Assembly: GCA_028752905.1 (NCBI GenBank) | Contig: JAQNBH010000003.1 | Coordinates: forward strand, 558,001 to 622,000 | Source of the DNA: Cladorhizidae sp. MBARI D1340-BT2 | Taxonomy: Eukaryota; Porifera; Demospongiae; Poecilosclerida; Cladorhizidae | Reading direction: 5' to 3' | DNA length: 64,000 bases | Part shown: piece after piece, positions 24,701-33,595 of the stretch | Layout of the letters: the number at the start of each line of letters is the position of its first letter | Position numbering within the stretch: the stretch's first letter is position 1 | The notes under the pieces: generated by a model | Told to the model about the DNA's origin: nothing | The model's input: only the letters and a program-made list of their open reading frames with translations | Database searches by the model: none | Made by a program: the position numbers and the translations under genes

Positions 24701-27127
24701 GGCCCAGCCTAAAACAGCTGCACTAGAATGAGGCCCAGCCCAAAACAGCTGCACTAGAATGAGTCCCAGCCCAAAACAGTGCACTAGAAAGAGAGCCAGC
24801 CCAATATAGCTGCACTAGAATGAGGCCCAGCCTAAAACAGCTGCACTAGAATGAGGCCCAGCCCAAAACAGCTGCACTAGAATGAGGCCCAGCCCAAAAC
24901 AGTGCACTAGAATGAGGCCCAGCCTAAAACAGCTGCACTAGAATGAGGCCCAGCCTAAAACAGCTGCACTAGAACGAGGCCCAGCCCAAAACAGCTGCAC
25001 TAGAATGAGGCCCAGCCCAAAACAGTGCACTAGAATGAGGCCCAGCTTAAAACAGCTGCACTAGAATGAGGCCCAGGCTGCACTAGAATGAGAGCCAGCC
25101 CAATATAGCTGCACTAGAATAAGGGCCAGCCCAAAACAGCTGCACTAGAATGAGGGCCAGCCCAATATAGCTGCACTAGAATTAGGGCCAGCCCAAAACA
25201 GCTGCACTAGAATGAGGGCCAGCCCAAAACAGCTGCACTAGAATGAGAGCCAGCCCAAAACAGCTGCACTAGAATGAGAGCCAGCCCAATATAGCTGCAC
25301 TAGAATAAGGGCCAGCCCAAAACAGCTGCACTAGAATGAGGGCCAGCCCAAAACAGCTGCACTAGAATGAGGGCCAGCCCAATATAGCTGCACTAGAATG
25401 AGGGCCAGCCCAAAACAGATGCACTAGAATGAAGCCCAGCCCAAAACAGCTGCACTAGAATGAGAGCCAGCCCAATATAGCTGCACTAGAATAAGGGCCA
25501 GCCCAAAACAGCTGCACTAGAATGAGGGCCAGCCCAATATAGCTGCACTAGAATGAGGGCCAGCCCAAAACAGCTGCACTAGAATGAGGGCCAGCCCAAA
25601 ACAGCTGCACTAGAATGAAGGCCAGCCCAAAACAGCTGCACTAGAATGAGGGCCAGCCCAAAACAGCTGCACTAGAATGAGAGCCAGCCTAAAACAGCTG
25701 CACTAGAATGAGGGCCAGCCCAAAACAGCTGCACTAGAATGAGACCCAGCCCAAAACAGCTGCACTAGAATGAGGGCCAGCCCAATATAGCTGCACTAGA
25801 ATGAGGCCCAGCCTAAAACAGCTGCACTAGAATGAGGGCCAGCCCAATATAGCTGCACTAGAATGAGGCCCAGCCTAAAACAGCTGCACTAGAATGAGGC
25901 CCAGCTCAAAACAGCTGCACTAGAATGAGGCCCAGCCTAATAAAACAGCTGCACTAGAATGAGGCCCAGCCTAAAACAGCTGCACTAGAATGAGGCCCAG
26001 CCTAAAACAGCTGCTCTACATACTTGGGGCAATATGGGAAGAAGATGATGTTACATACCAAATGTTTCTGGCTTGAAGTGTGTGTGTGTGTGTGTGTGTG
26101 TGTGTTGTGTGTGTTCAATCTTGCAGGAAAGAACGTCTTTAAGAAAGCAGTGAAGATGACCATCTCCGTGTTGCCCACTCAGACCCATGCCAGTCAAAAC
26201 AGTCTTGTGTGTACGGGGGCCAGCGAGAGCTCCTCTAGCTCCACCCTGGCAGAGACCATTGTGTTTGATGGCCGCACCTTTACCGTCACCTTCTCGCACA
26301 TCTCAGGTCAGTCACTGCAACAACACACCCACAGCTGTGTCTAAGTGCTGGCCACAGCTGTTGCTAAGTGCTGGGAGGCCACAGCTGTTGCTAAGTGCTG
26401 GGAGGCCACAGCTGTTGCTAAGTGCTGGGAGGCCACAGCTGTTGCTAAGTGCTGGGAGGCCACAGCTGTTGCTAAGTGCTGGGAGGCCACAGCTGTTGCT
26501 AAGTGCTGGGAGGCCTCAGCTGTTGCTAAGTGCTTGGTGACCACAGCTGTTGCTAAGTGCTGGGAGCAGGTGACAAATATAATTAGCTAAGTGTTGCTGG
26601 AAATAAGAAGTATAAGGTTCAAGCAAGGTGCCAGACAGGGGACTTTGGCTCAGCTCCTGCGTGGTACAGCTTTAGCTGATTATGTAATGGTATTCATGAG
26701 TAAGCATCTTCTAGATTAAAAATGCCTTTTTGTCTTCAGCTACATGTATGTGTGTGGTGTGATGTGTGCAGGACCCACTCGGAGGTTCAGGAGGGTGTGC
26801 GACAAACTCCAGGCTGCTGCAGTCAACCCTAGCTCGGTCAACCCCATGACCCAGGAGATGCGCCATGACAATGACTCGGGGATCAACCCTAGCTTGAGTT
26901 CAGATGACACTCTCACAATCTCCACCACTAGCCCTGTGCTGGGAGAACCTACCTCAGTCACCATCACCATGGTCAGCACTGTGTCTAGCTCCACCACCCC
27001 CTCCGTCAGCAGCAGGGACGAGATGGAAGGATGCTCCCTACTGGTGGGCTATGAGTCTACTGATGATTGTGAGAGTGAGGACAGCCTCAGCGCCAACCAC
27101 CGTATCTTAGGAGACGTAGACAGTTAA
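759..27127 (+). CDS. BRSK: BRSK/SAD-family Ser/Thr kinase, C-terminal part (5' exons outside window)
   Basis: Eleven exons join in one frame: 759-905, 986-1020, 2246-2294, 2363-2475, 2912-3018, 9011-9077, 15173-15547, 16423-16540, 19704-19773, 26127-26306, 26772-27127 (1617 nt, 538 residues plus TAA). All introns are GT-AG and phases match at every junction. The fragment starts in the kinase C-lobe ([11 protein letters not shown], then NPKKRLT with the subdomain XI arginine) and ends the lobe in a 35-bp exon (HHSWFRG). A UBA-like segment follows ([17 protein letters not shown], then [12 protein letters not shown]), then the BRSK hallmark DPPRKRVDS, a Ser/Pro-rich linker with SPRFHRKRF, and a KA1-like C-terminal region (KRSWFANF to GPTRRFRRV). 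BRSK kinases are AMPK-related, LKB1-activated kinases with known roles in neuronal polarity; the role here is inferred. The activation loop is not in the window. Exon edges come from splice consensus and similarity to remembered BRSK proteins, not from transcripts. Confidence 0.95.
986..1020 (+). CDS. BRSK: 35-bp BRSK microexon (end of kinase domain)
   Basis: It is bounded by TTGCAG and GTACGT. It begins in phase 0 and leaves two bases, which the exon at 2246 completes as a glycine codon. It encodes [12 protein letters not shown], equivalent to the LEQIQKHPWYLGG stretch closing the kinase domain in vertebrate BRSK. It is too short for ORF-based gene finding and is followed at once by a 1 kb TGTATGTAC repeat. 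Confidence 0.9.
1097..2130. repeat. TGTATGTAC(TG)-type repeat in BRSK intron
   Basis: Repeats of TGTATGTACTG run to about 1600, then mix with TACATGTAGG units to 2130. The open frames read as [14 protein letters not shown] strings and are not genes. Confidence 0.95.
2550..2886. repeat. CACACATG microsatellite in BRSK intron
   Basis: CA-rich repeat with ACACATGC variants that ends about 25 bp before the acceptor of the exon at 2912. The His/Thr open frames are repeat products. Confidence 0.95.
3238..3931. repeat. TATAGAGATGATGGCACTAGC minisatellite, first array
   Basis: Units mix GAGATGATGGCACTAGCTAT and GAGATGATGAGACAAGATAT. From 3522 the array is part of the 2.7 kb duplication. Confidence 0.9.
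4188..5083 (+). repeat. 31-bp minisatellite with acceptor-like core (copy 1)
   Basis: About 29 units contain GTGCACTTCTATCCTGCAGC. The stretch TTCTATCCTGCAG is a pyrimidine-rich 3' splice-site-like motif in the BRSK sense strand. Variants differ at single bases (TTG/CTG/TCG, GTCAG/GTTAG). Confidence 0.93.
5084..5298 (+). repeat. About 21-bp minisatellite with donor-like core (copy 1)
   Basis: About ten units of CACCTGGGTGAGTCCCACATG. Several carry GGTGAGT, a strong 5' splice-site-like motif in the BRSK sense strand; others have GGTGTGT. Confidence 0.9.
5487..6259. repeat. 27-bp minisatellite (copy 1)
   Basis: About 28 units of AGGATCTTAACAACAGCTGG followed by CACTTAC. The unit is a multiple of three, so long open frames appear on both strands; none is a gene. 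Confidence 0.92.
6264..6673. repeat. TATAGAGATGATGGCACTAGC minisatellite, duplicated copy
   Basis: Counterpart of 3522-3931 in the second 2.7 kb unit. The single-copy spacer 6674-6929 matches 3932-4187. Confidence 0.92.
6930..7763 (+). repeat. 31-bp acceptor-like minisatellite (copy 2)
   Basis: Counterpart of 4188-5083 with two fewer units (about 27). Confidence 0.93.
7764..7978 (+). repeat. About 21-bp donor-like minisatellite (copy 2)
   Basis: Counterpart of 5084-5298, offset 2680. Confidence 0.92.
8167..8957. repeat. 27-bp minisatellite (copy 2)
   Basis: Counterpart of 5487-6259, offset 2680. It runs slightly past the duplication end, which suggests the original array extended here. Confidence 0.92.
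9082..9367. repeat. CACACATGC microsatellite right after BRSK exon 9011-9077
   Basis: CA-rich repeat starting five bases past the donor GTAAG. Same family of motif as 2550-2886. Confidence 0.93.
9368..10652. repeat. 22-bp minisatellite, about 58 units
   Basis: Unit AGGTAGTGAGGTGTTCCTGA plus GT. The minus strand is free of stops, giving 564- and 538-residue open frames with a 22-residue period (22 bp read in three frames). I judge them repeat products because they have no non-repeat domain. Confidence 0.95.
10652..15060. repeat. 31-bp minisatellite, about 142 units, 4.4 kb
   Basis: Unit core ACTAGCACTAGAGCATGTGT then GAAGGAGTTCT. The commonest variant is GGAG/GGTG; rare units are truncated (near 11041, 13676, 14089, 14965). 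It fills most of the intron before exon 15173 and is the largest array in the window. Confidence 0.96.
15541..16372 (+). repeat. About 55-65 bp minisatellite containing the donor of BRSK exon 15173-15547
   Basis: About 13 units carry CTCCACAAGTGTGAGCAC or its GTGGGC variant. The true exon end is CCCCAAGT with donor GTGAGCAC, so the array repeats the exon edge plus splice donor. The rest of each unit is CA/TG-rich (TACATTATACACACATG). Confidence 0.92.
16605..17465. repeat. 21-bp minisatellite
   Basis: About 41 units of GGTGGGCCAGGTTAAGTCAG. Open frames reading WARLSQR are repeat products. Confidence 0.94.
17520..17782. repeat. 63-bp tandem repeat, four units
   Basis: Units contain ATATATACTTGGCAACCAGC and CCCATATAAACTCAGG with few differences. 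Confidence 0.93.
17790..18290. repeat. 29-bp G-rich minisatellite
   Basis: About 16 units of GGACTGGAGGAGGTGTTGCT then TGTGGCAGG. All three + frames are open over long stretches because 29 is not a multiple of three and the unit lacks stops. Confidence 0.93.
18470..19587 (+). mobile_element. Non-autonomous PIF/Harbinger-like element carrying a gene fragment
   Basis: Both ends carry a 29-bp perfect terminal inverted repeat starting GGGGTCCTTCACAATTATCA. The flanks are TAA at 18467-18469 and 19588-19590, a 3-bp duplication of the TWA type typical of PIF/Harbinger. The 1118-bp interior has no transposase and contains the gene fragment described separately. It lies in a BRSK intron, same strand. 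Confidence 0.85.
18817..19439 (+). pseudogene. Captured intron-containing gene fragment inside the Harbinger-like element
   Basis: An ATG at 18817 opens a helical, charged segment of 96 residues ([20 protein letters not shown] at the start, ending LDFLSK at 19104) with no family I recognise. AAG/GTGCGT at 19104 and CTTCCTTCAG ending about 19274 look like a phase-0 intron. The joined frame continues through a Thr/Pro/Glu linker to [10 protein letters not shown] and a leucine-rich helix. ISYS followed by a helix faintly recalls the start of a TIR domain; this is weak. The frame then runs into the transposon end. A preserved intron argues that genomic DNA, not a cDNA, was captured. Confidence 0.5.
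19868..21270. repeat. CTGACCTCTAGCTGACCTCT complex minisatellite
   Basis: Units of about 35 bp combine CTGACCTCTAGCTGACCTCT and CTACCTGACTTCTAA with GTAACTGACC variants, 1.4 kb long. It begins soon after the donor of exon 19704-19773. Confidence 0.94.
21355..21815. repeat. About 39-bp minisatellite
   Basis: About 12 units of GTACAATTACAGGTCATCCT plus CACACTGACATGGCCAGGG, with one shortened unit near 21745. Confidence 0.93.
21878..21921. other. Perfect 15-bp inverted repeat (hairpin)
   Basis: GACCCTTTACCAGTT at 21878-21892 is the exact reverse complement of 21907-21921, with a 14-nt AT-rich loop. It sits in single-copy sequence between two arrays. Confidence 0.85.
22070..22918. repeat. 38-bp minisatellite, about 22 units
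   Basis: Unit GAAGGAAGTGTGCATGGCTA then GTATTGACTTCCACAGTA. Variants GGCTA/GGCCA and GTGTG/GTGAG are interspersed. Confidence 0.95.
23113..24242. repeat. About 32-bp minisatellite, about 35 units
   Basis: Unit GGTGGCAGGAGACAAGATGC then TCCAGTGTGTGT. All three frames on both strands give long open frames (up to 411 residues on the minus strand), all repeat-derived. Confidence 0.95.
24510..26015. repeat. 31-bp minisatellite, about 48 units
   Basis: Unit GCTGCACTAGAATGAGGCCC then AGCCTAAAACA, with CCAATATA and CCAAAACA variants arranged in blocks. Confidence 0.95.
26078..26104 (+). repeat. (TG)n tract upstream of BRSK exon 26127
   Basis: About 14 TG dinucleotides 22 bp before the acceptor TTGCAG. 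The array precedes a short pyrimidine stretch (TTCAATCTTGCAG). Confidence 0.9.
26340..26565. repeat. 27-bp minisatellite, eight units
   Basis: Unit AAGTGCTGGGAGGCCACAGC then TGTTGCT. It starts about 33 bp past the donor of exon 26127-26306. Confidence 0.94.
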
Positions 27128-27427
27128 TCATTTTTCATGTGAACATTTTGTTGTTGTTGTTGTTGTTGCTTGATTATACAGACGTAGACCTTTGCACTCA
27201 TCATGTGACCCAGCACAGTTATATCTGTACTCCAGCTGCATTGTAACTTCTACATAGAATTGTCTCTCTAGAGATCCACCGCCAGAAGAGGTAGCAGGGC
27301 TTGGGTGGATCTCCCCCTTATTATGTATACATGAGTCTTTTAAACTTTGCAAAGATAATCAGCATACTCACTTACACATACTCTGATTTTGTCTAACCCG
27401 GTTCAAGCAATATATGTTTGTCCCCAG

Positions 27428-27505
27428 TACAAATGTGATGGAATCAGTGGCAGCTTCTGGCGGTTATTTGGCTCTTCAAGTGAGTTTTATTCAACTCGAC
27501 CTTAA
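27428..27505 (+). other. Possible alternative terminal exon of BRSK
   Basis: An acceptor-like TTTGTCCCCAG precedes an open stretch YKCDGISGSFWRLFGSS that either meets a GTGAGT donor at 27480 or reads on to TAA at 27503-27505. No phase-0 donor upstream is strong, and a second frame is also open. This is a candidate only. Confidence 0.2.
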
Positions 27506-27724
27506 AGTCGTTGTGATATTGCTACGATGCACCATATATATCAGCGATCACCATATTACGCAAATCTAAAATACCACCAAGCATGTCTCGATCATCTTTG
27601 TAAACATTACCTTCATGCATGTGCTGCTCAATCATCCCACACACCCCATTCACTTGGAACAGGCCTTTGCATTGAGTATGGCACTAAAATGGTAGGTGGC
27701 ATGACTCCGGGAAAAGGTGGTCAA

Positions 27725-27848
27725 ACGCATTTAGATATGCCAGTATATAGATATGCCAGTATATAGATATGCCAGTATATAGATATGCCAGTATATAGAT
27801 ATGCCAGTATATAGATATACCAGTATATAGATATGCCAGTATATAGAA
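27725..27848. repeat. 16-bp minisatellite, eight units
   Basis: Unit AGATATGCCAGTATAT. Confidence 0.94.
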
Positions 27849-27947
27849 TCTAATGCAGTGCAAGAGGCAGTCAATAGAATGGGTGATAATTAGTATGACC
27901 ATAACATACCTGCATGGAGTTGGTATGCTTGGATGTGTGAGGAGAGT

Positions 27948-28350
27948 TGCACCCCTGCCGTGCCAGACGCTTGCACTCAGTGCCAGACACTCGCCCCTGC
28001 AGGCCAGATGCTTGCACTCAGTGCCAGACACTCACCCCTGCCAGGCCAGATGCTTGCACTCAGTGCCAGACACTCACCCCTGCAGGCCAGATGCTTGCAC
28101 TCGGTGCCAGACACTCACCCCTGCCAGGTCAGACGCTTGCACTCAGTGCCAGACACTCGCCCCTGCAGGACAGATGCTTGCACTCGGTGCCAGACACTCA
28201 CCCCTGCCAGGCCAGATGCTTGCACTCAGTGCCAGACACTCACCCCTGCAGGCCAGATGCTTGCACTCAGTGCCAGACACTCACCCCTGCCGTGCCAGAC
28301 GTTTGCACTCAGTGCCAGACACTCACCCCTGCAGGCCAGACGCTTGCACC
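27948..28350. repeat. 41-42 bp minisatellite, about ten units
   Basis: Units share CTTGCACTCAGTGCCAGACA and CACCCCTGCAGGCCAGATG. Confidence 0.94.
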
Positions 28351-29120
28351 CTTGCCGTACATAAGAAGCACAAATACTTCATACAGACACTATTGGAGCA
28401 TGACCAGCTGGTACTGGTCTACAAGGAAATTCACTCCATATGTAACTGCTTATGTCCCTCAACATTTAGTACACCATATTTTCTATGTTAGTAATCGTGC
28501 CTCTAATTGTAATGGAGGCAAATAGCGAAAAGACAACACAAATAATTGCTTATAAGCTGAGGATAAGGGGGGGAAATCTGAAGGGGAAAAATCTGAGGGG
28601 AAATGTTCCAGTTTTTGAAGACTTGGATTTTTGCTTTCCAGGTGCCGGTGCTCAAGCCACTCAACCATTGAGCCATGCACACGCAGACAATTGGCAGTCC
28701 TCCAAACATGCACTCAACTGCCATCAATAGTAACCACCCTTCTAATTGTAACTATCCTTCCAATAGTAATCGCAGGTAGATTGGGCGTATATAGAGCTAT
28801 TTGATGAGTCATTCTTACTTAGTATATACTGCTAAAACAATTATGCATAACTAGCATCAACCTTCAGGATCACACGATTACAAGTGACACCTGAGAACTC
28901 CACCCACAGGCCCATCCAACCATTGCCACCTAACTAAACCTGCACCTTAATTAAGTTATTTATTTAATGGCTTCACCACAAGTTGGTAAATGTCCATCAA
29001 CCTCGTCTTGTATTGACTCCCATGTTCTTATATCACACTTCCATCATCGGGTTGTCAAGTCATAATAATAATAATCCTCTAGTAAAGGAAATGCACACAT
29101 GCTTGCATTTTAGAAGCATG
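28351..29120. other. Intergenic, no gene recognised
   Basis: Short open frames only. A tRNA A-box-like stretch on the minus strand near 28660-28690 has no matching B box. Nothing else stood out. Confidence 0.5.
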
Positions 29121-29235
29121 CAACATCTACAATGTTGAGTGCTTGTGGCATGCAACATGTACAATGTTGACTGCTTGTGGCATGCAACATGTACAATGTT
29201 GACTGCTTGTATCATGCAGCATGTACGAGGTTGAC
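29121..29235. repeat. About 32-bp repeat, three to four units
   Basis: Units of CATGCAACATGTACAATGTT then GACTGCTTGTGG, progressively diverged. Confidence 0.85.
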
Positions 29236-30639
29236 TGCCTAAGAGGCTTTACTTCTGGTCATTGAAACGAAGCCATCATGTCTGAAATCTTGGAGACTGT
29301 AATGGACTCCTTCCTCACTCCTCACATGGTCTAATAGCTCACAGCACATTTCATACTCGTGAATAATATTATCAAGTTGATTGCTGGTGCCGCTAGTACC
29401 TGCCCACAGGAATATTTATCACAAACAAGTCATCACTAAACGCAAGCTTATCGTGCACTAATGCTGGACACAAGAGATTGAGAGAGTCTTATTTTTTGGC
29501 AATTCATAAGCACATGGAAATCAATTTGAGCTCCTTGAACAGACACACCAGGTCACTTGCACCCAACTTGAAGGTCTCCACTTGACCAGAACAAATGATG
29601 GCCATCTTGAGTAGAGCATGTTTTTTGGTTTTTTTTACTTCAATGCACTAGAAACTGTTTGGTTGTTCAGGACTTGGAAATTTAAAAAAAAGCCTTATCT
29701 GGCAGGCACCTTCCATATTATTCATCTGTCCAAATGTCACACTCAGACTCGTGATAATTAAGTTGTATGCACTTCAGGGTTGACCTCTATGAAATCTCAA
29801 TAGGTGTGCAACAATTTCAAACGGTGTTTCTGTAATTAGCATTGTGGCTTAACCCTCCTCTCTGGATAAAAGACTGCACTGTTGACCTACTTGCTCTTAT
29901 CTCTCCACTAGTTGATTCCCACATGCAAATTACATGCCACAGTCAAATCCAACCGCTGTTACCAACCGCACACAACAGGAATGAAGGAGTTTGCACGTCA
30001 ACGCGCATTAATTCTAGCATTTCAGGTCCACACTGGTGAGTCGAAGGTTGATGCTGCTGAACCTGTTCAGGCCCCACATATACTACAGTACAGTGTGAGA
30101 CTGTAACAGTAACTAACACTAAGAACATTATCAACAGTACTTAATTAATCCACAGTTATGAGTGTCCCGCTGCTGGAGAGGGAGAGGGGGAGGGGACCCA
30201 AAGACCATTCCCATACAGAATGTGCCGTTGAAAAAGATCACTCGCGTCTTGGCATGGCTGTGCAGTTAGGAACTTCGGAGCTAGCTGTACACTATCTGTG
30301 GCCTGCGGCCAAACTAGTTAGCTAGTGCTGCTAGCTAGAGTTGCTAGCTGGACTAATTACATGGCCAGAGAACTGTAGCTATGTTTATACGTCCTGCATC
30401 TGGACTTCTGAAGTACATGCCGTCGCAACCTTCGTTGGTTCTCAGCTCTTTCTTCTCTGCAGAAAATGTTCCTGCGCATCGGTAGGTAGCTTATCAGCAA
30501 GAAAAGGACGCAAAAACACACTACACCCTCAATACAGTAAAATTTTGAGTCGTACCCAAGGGACGTTCGAGGGGTTCGATCCCCCCTTTCAACTTGCAGA
30601 AAAGCTGTCACGTGTGCTGAGCAGAGTTGGCAGCTGATA
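29236..30639. other. Intergenic, no gene recognised; probable flank of a decayed hAT element
   Basis: No open frame with a recognisable domain. A 64-residue frame at 29912-30106 and its minus-strand shadow were examined without a match. The last few hundred bases may belong to the hAT element that starts coding at 30640. Confidence 0.4.
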
Positions 30640-32445
30640 ATGGCGAGCAAGAGAAAGTTACCGTTTGGCAACCCTAGCGGGCTTCTGAAATATTTCAAAA
30701 GGGTATATAGTAGAAGTCGAAGAAGAGGGGAGTGAACCAGGACAGAACCCCGTTGGGCAGGAAGACACTGCGTATTCACATTTCTATGGATGTTATAAAT
30801 TTATGGTCACTGCTTTCGAAGGAATAGGACTTGGATTACACATTGATGCATTCACTGCTAATTTTAGTAATGCTGTGTGGGATTATGAGTCAAGAAGCAA
30901 AGCCACTTCTCTTCTGCATGTTCTCACAGAATTTGAGTTCATTGTTTTCCTGATTAGGCCACTCCAATAAGATTCATTGGTTCTCATCACTTCAGGAGAC
31001 ATAAACAGGATGCGGGCGGGCGGGCGAGCTATTACATTATTAAAACCACAAACCACAAACATTTAATTAATTTTGCCTTTTTTGTTGTTTTTTTGTTGTT
31101 TTTTTTGCATATTTAAAAAAAAAGCAATATCATAATATAATGTGATGCATTAAAAAAAAACAGTCATTGGGAGTGTAGATAAGATTTTCTTTGTATTTTG
31201 GGCTGTTTACAGTCACTGCACTGTGGATAATTTAACTGAGGGTCTGTTCCCATAATGGCAGTAGCACAGTAGATACAAATAGGATTATTAGTATAGCTTC
31301 TCAATTGGTTCTGAGCATACCATGCTTCTGACTTCAATGGATCAGACAGAGCAAGATCTTCAAGTGCCGATCCACATGTGAACATGAGTCAATCCAGTTC
31401 ACGTTCCAGACACTGAGCCCAAAATCACTGTAACACTAAGAAACACCATTGAGAAACTCAGCTTCACACAATTTAATGACATCAGGACATCATGTTCCAT
31501 GCTACACAGGAAACCACACAAAAAATTGGTGCTAGAGGTCAATTAATGGACTTTGACCTAGAAATGTTAAATAATGGGAAAATTCATGAGGGCATCATCT
31601 GAATAGGCGGGAGGGTGATGAGAACCAATGAATCTTGTTGGAGTGGCCTTATCAGTTTCTTTCACATGTGGTGTGGCTGGCATTACAGTGAAGTTACAAA
31701 GAACAACACTCGATGTAGTTCAGGCATTTCAGCAGATTGATGGTGTTTTATCATACTACAAGGTAATAAGGAATAATGAATTTCCTAAAATATATATACA
31801 TGCTGAAAGAATGGCGTCATCAGTGAATGTACAGCCATGTAAGCCTAGGAGCTGAGCTGGGAAAGGCAGAGAAACAGTCATAATGTAGTGACAAGTACAA
31901 TTGAGGATTGGCTTAAAATAAATGTGGCTCTACCCTTTGTTGAGCATATAATATGTGACTTAGAGACTCGATTCTCACCATTATCCGAAACTTCATCCTC
32001 TTTGCTATGTCTTGTCCCTTCTATTTTGTGTACAAAGAATGATGTAAATTTCTGATATTGTGGATGTTTATTTTAGTAACTTTGAGCTTTTTGACCAAGA
32101 ACTTTGCCGTTGGAAACAAAGTTTTGTCTGCATGCCTGCTTCAGAAAGGCCCAGTACTTGTGCTACTGCCCTGAAAGAGTGGGATCAACTTTGTTCCCCA
32201 ATGTATATATACACCTTATTGAAGATTGTTTGCACCATACCCGTCACTTCCTGTGAATGTGCTAATAATGTACGCTGATTACGTAATTTTATGAGACGTA
32301 GTACCGAAGATCGATTGACATCTCTGGCGTTGATGCATATACATTACCAGCATCACATTGATCTAGATCAGGTTGTGGACCTTTTTTCCAGGCTGCACCC
32401 AAGGCGGTTGCAGTTGAGCAGTGTATTTCTGGATTAATCACAGAT
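30640..32445 (+). pseudogene. Decayed hAT transposase gene (ZMYM1-like/52 kDa repressor type), split by a MITE
   Basis: ATG at 30640 opens MASKRKLPFGNPSGLLKYF, then the frame decays. Upstream of the MITE, TEFEFIVFL; downstream, VAGITVKLQRTTLDVVQAF and later KIVCTIPVTSCECA and LALMHIHY resemble the C-terminal dimerisation region of hAT transposases. Stops and frame changes occur throughout, so it is inactive. The MITE at 30957-31648 interrupts it. Family assignment is by motif memory. Confidence 0.65.
30957..31648. mobile_element. 692-bp Harbinger-like MITE nested in the hAT pseudogene
   Basis: Terminal inverted repeats of 34 bp with one mismatch begin GGCCACTCCAATAAGATTCA. Both flanks carry TTA (30954-30956 and 31649-31651). 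The interior is T/A-rich with poly-T and poly-A runs. A minus-strand 73-residue frame (31385-31164) with two CxxC pairs is of unknown meaning. Confidence 0.88.
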
Positions 32446-32775
32446 TACCTATATAATATATATATATACTCTATATTGAGCCATTTTATCTGAAGCTCCT
32501 GTACCTGAGCTTCTTCACAGATTACCCACACAGCTATTCCATAATATATATATACTCTATATTGAGCCATTTTATCTGAAGCTCCTGTACCTGAGCTTCT
32601 TCACAGATTACCCACACAGCTATTCCATAATATATATATACTCTATATTGAGCCATTTTATCTGAAGCTCCTGTACCTGAGCTTCTTCACAGATTACCCA
32701 CACAGCTATTCCATAATATATATATACTCTATATTGAGCCATTTTACCTGAAGCTCCTGTACCTGAGCTTCTGCC
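32446..32775. repeat. 86-bp repeat, about four units, each with a small hairpin
   Basis: Units contain TATATATACTCTATATTGAG and the inverted repeat GAAGCTC-(8 nt)-GAGCTTC. Confidence 0.92.
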
Positions 32776-33411
32776 TTTCATCCTGAACTTCATGATGATG
32801 ATTGTCTTTCAAATGTTTTGCAAACTGTTTTTAATCCACATATGAACAGACTACATTAGAATTATTGTTTACACACATTTATATTGAACAAGATCAATTT
32901 ATTTGTATATTAATATACATAGAAGGAAAGAAGGGAGGGGGGGGGAAATATATATATGTATATAGTTGTGAGTTTTGTTTATTTATTATTAGTAGTATTA
33001 CTTAATTTTTTATTTAGTATTTCAATTTTAATTAACTTAATTCTAATTTAATGTTTGTGGCAGACTTCATCAACATTTAATGAACTACTTTTACTTTGTT
33101 GTATATATCCATAATATATTTTTTGTTATAAAAGTTATAGTTTTATCTTATAGTTTTATCTTATTAATAAATATATATTTTTTGGATTAAAATAACATAA
33201 TATCTAAAGTACCCAGAGTTATGGACCCATTGGGAAATTGGGTGTTCCGTAACTGAAATGTATGTTTTGGGGTCAGAAAACATAATGTAGCATACAAAGC
33301 TATAGGCTATACTGTAAATTTACCAGGTAATTAGGTAAAGAAAACACCAGTGATGGAACCCCCCTTTTCGGAAGTCTGGGTACGGGTCTCCAGCTAAAGT
33401 AGTGTGTGGAC
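32776..33411. other. AT-rich intergenic sequence upstream of RPS13
   Basis: Long A/T runs and ATATATAT tracts, with no open frame of note. TTGAACAAGATCAATTTATT occurs near 32884 and again near 33431. Confidence 0.5.
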
Positions 33412-33595
33412 GCGCCAATATTATATTGATTGAACAAGATCAATTTATTACGCGCGTCATTATAATTATGTGCCAGGTCTTTGCAATCGCGCGAATAGTA
33501 GTGCTCGCAGGCTAATATAATCACGTGGCCTGGCACATGTTCAATATCTCGTTGCAACTCGCTTGTCTAGGCGCTGCTGGAAGAAAAAGTGAAGT
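33412..33595 (+). promoter_or_regulatory. Probable RPS13 promoter and 5' UTR region
   Basis: The interval upstream of the RPS13 ATG holds a CCAAT motif near 33415, several CG-rich patches (ACGCGCG, TCGCGCG) and a CACGTG E-box near 33522. No TATA box or clear terminal oligopyrimidine start could be fixed. Assignment rests on position. Confidence 0.3.

Noticed and set aside
28630..28700. tRNA A-box-like sequence TGGCTCAATGG on the minus strand
   Set aside because: No B box, no acceptor stem, not foldable by eye into a cloverleaf.
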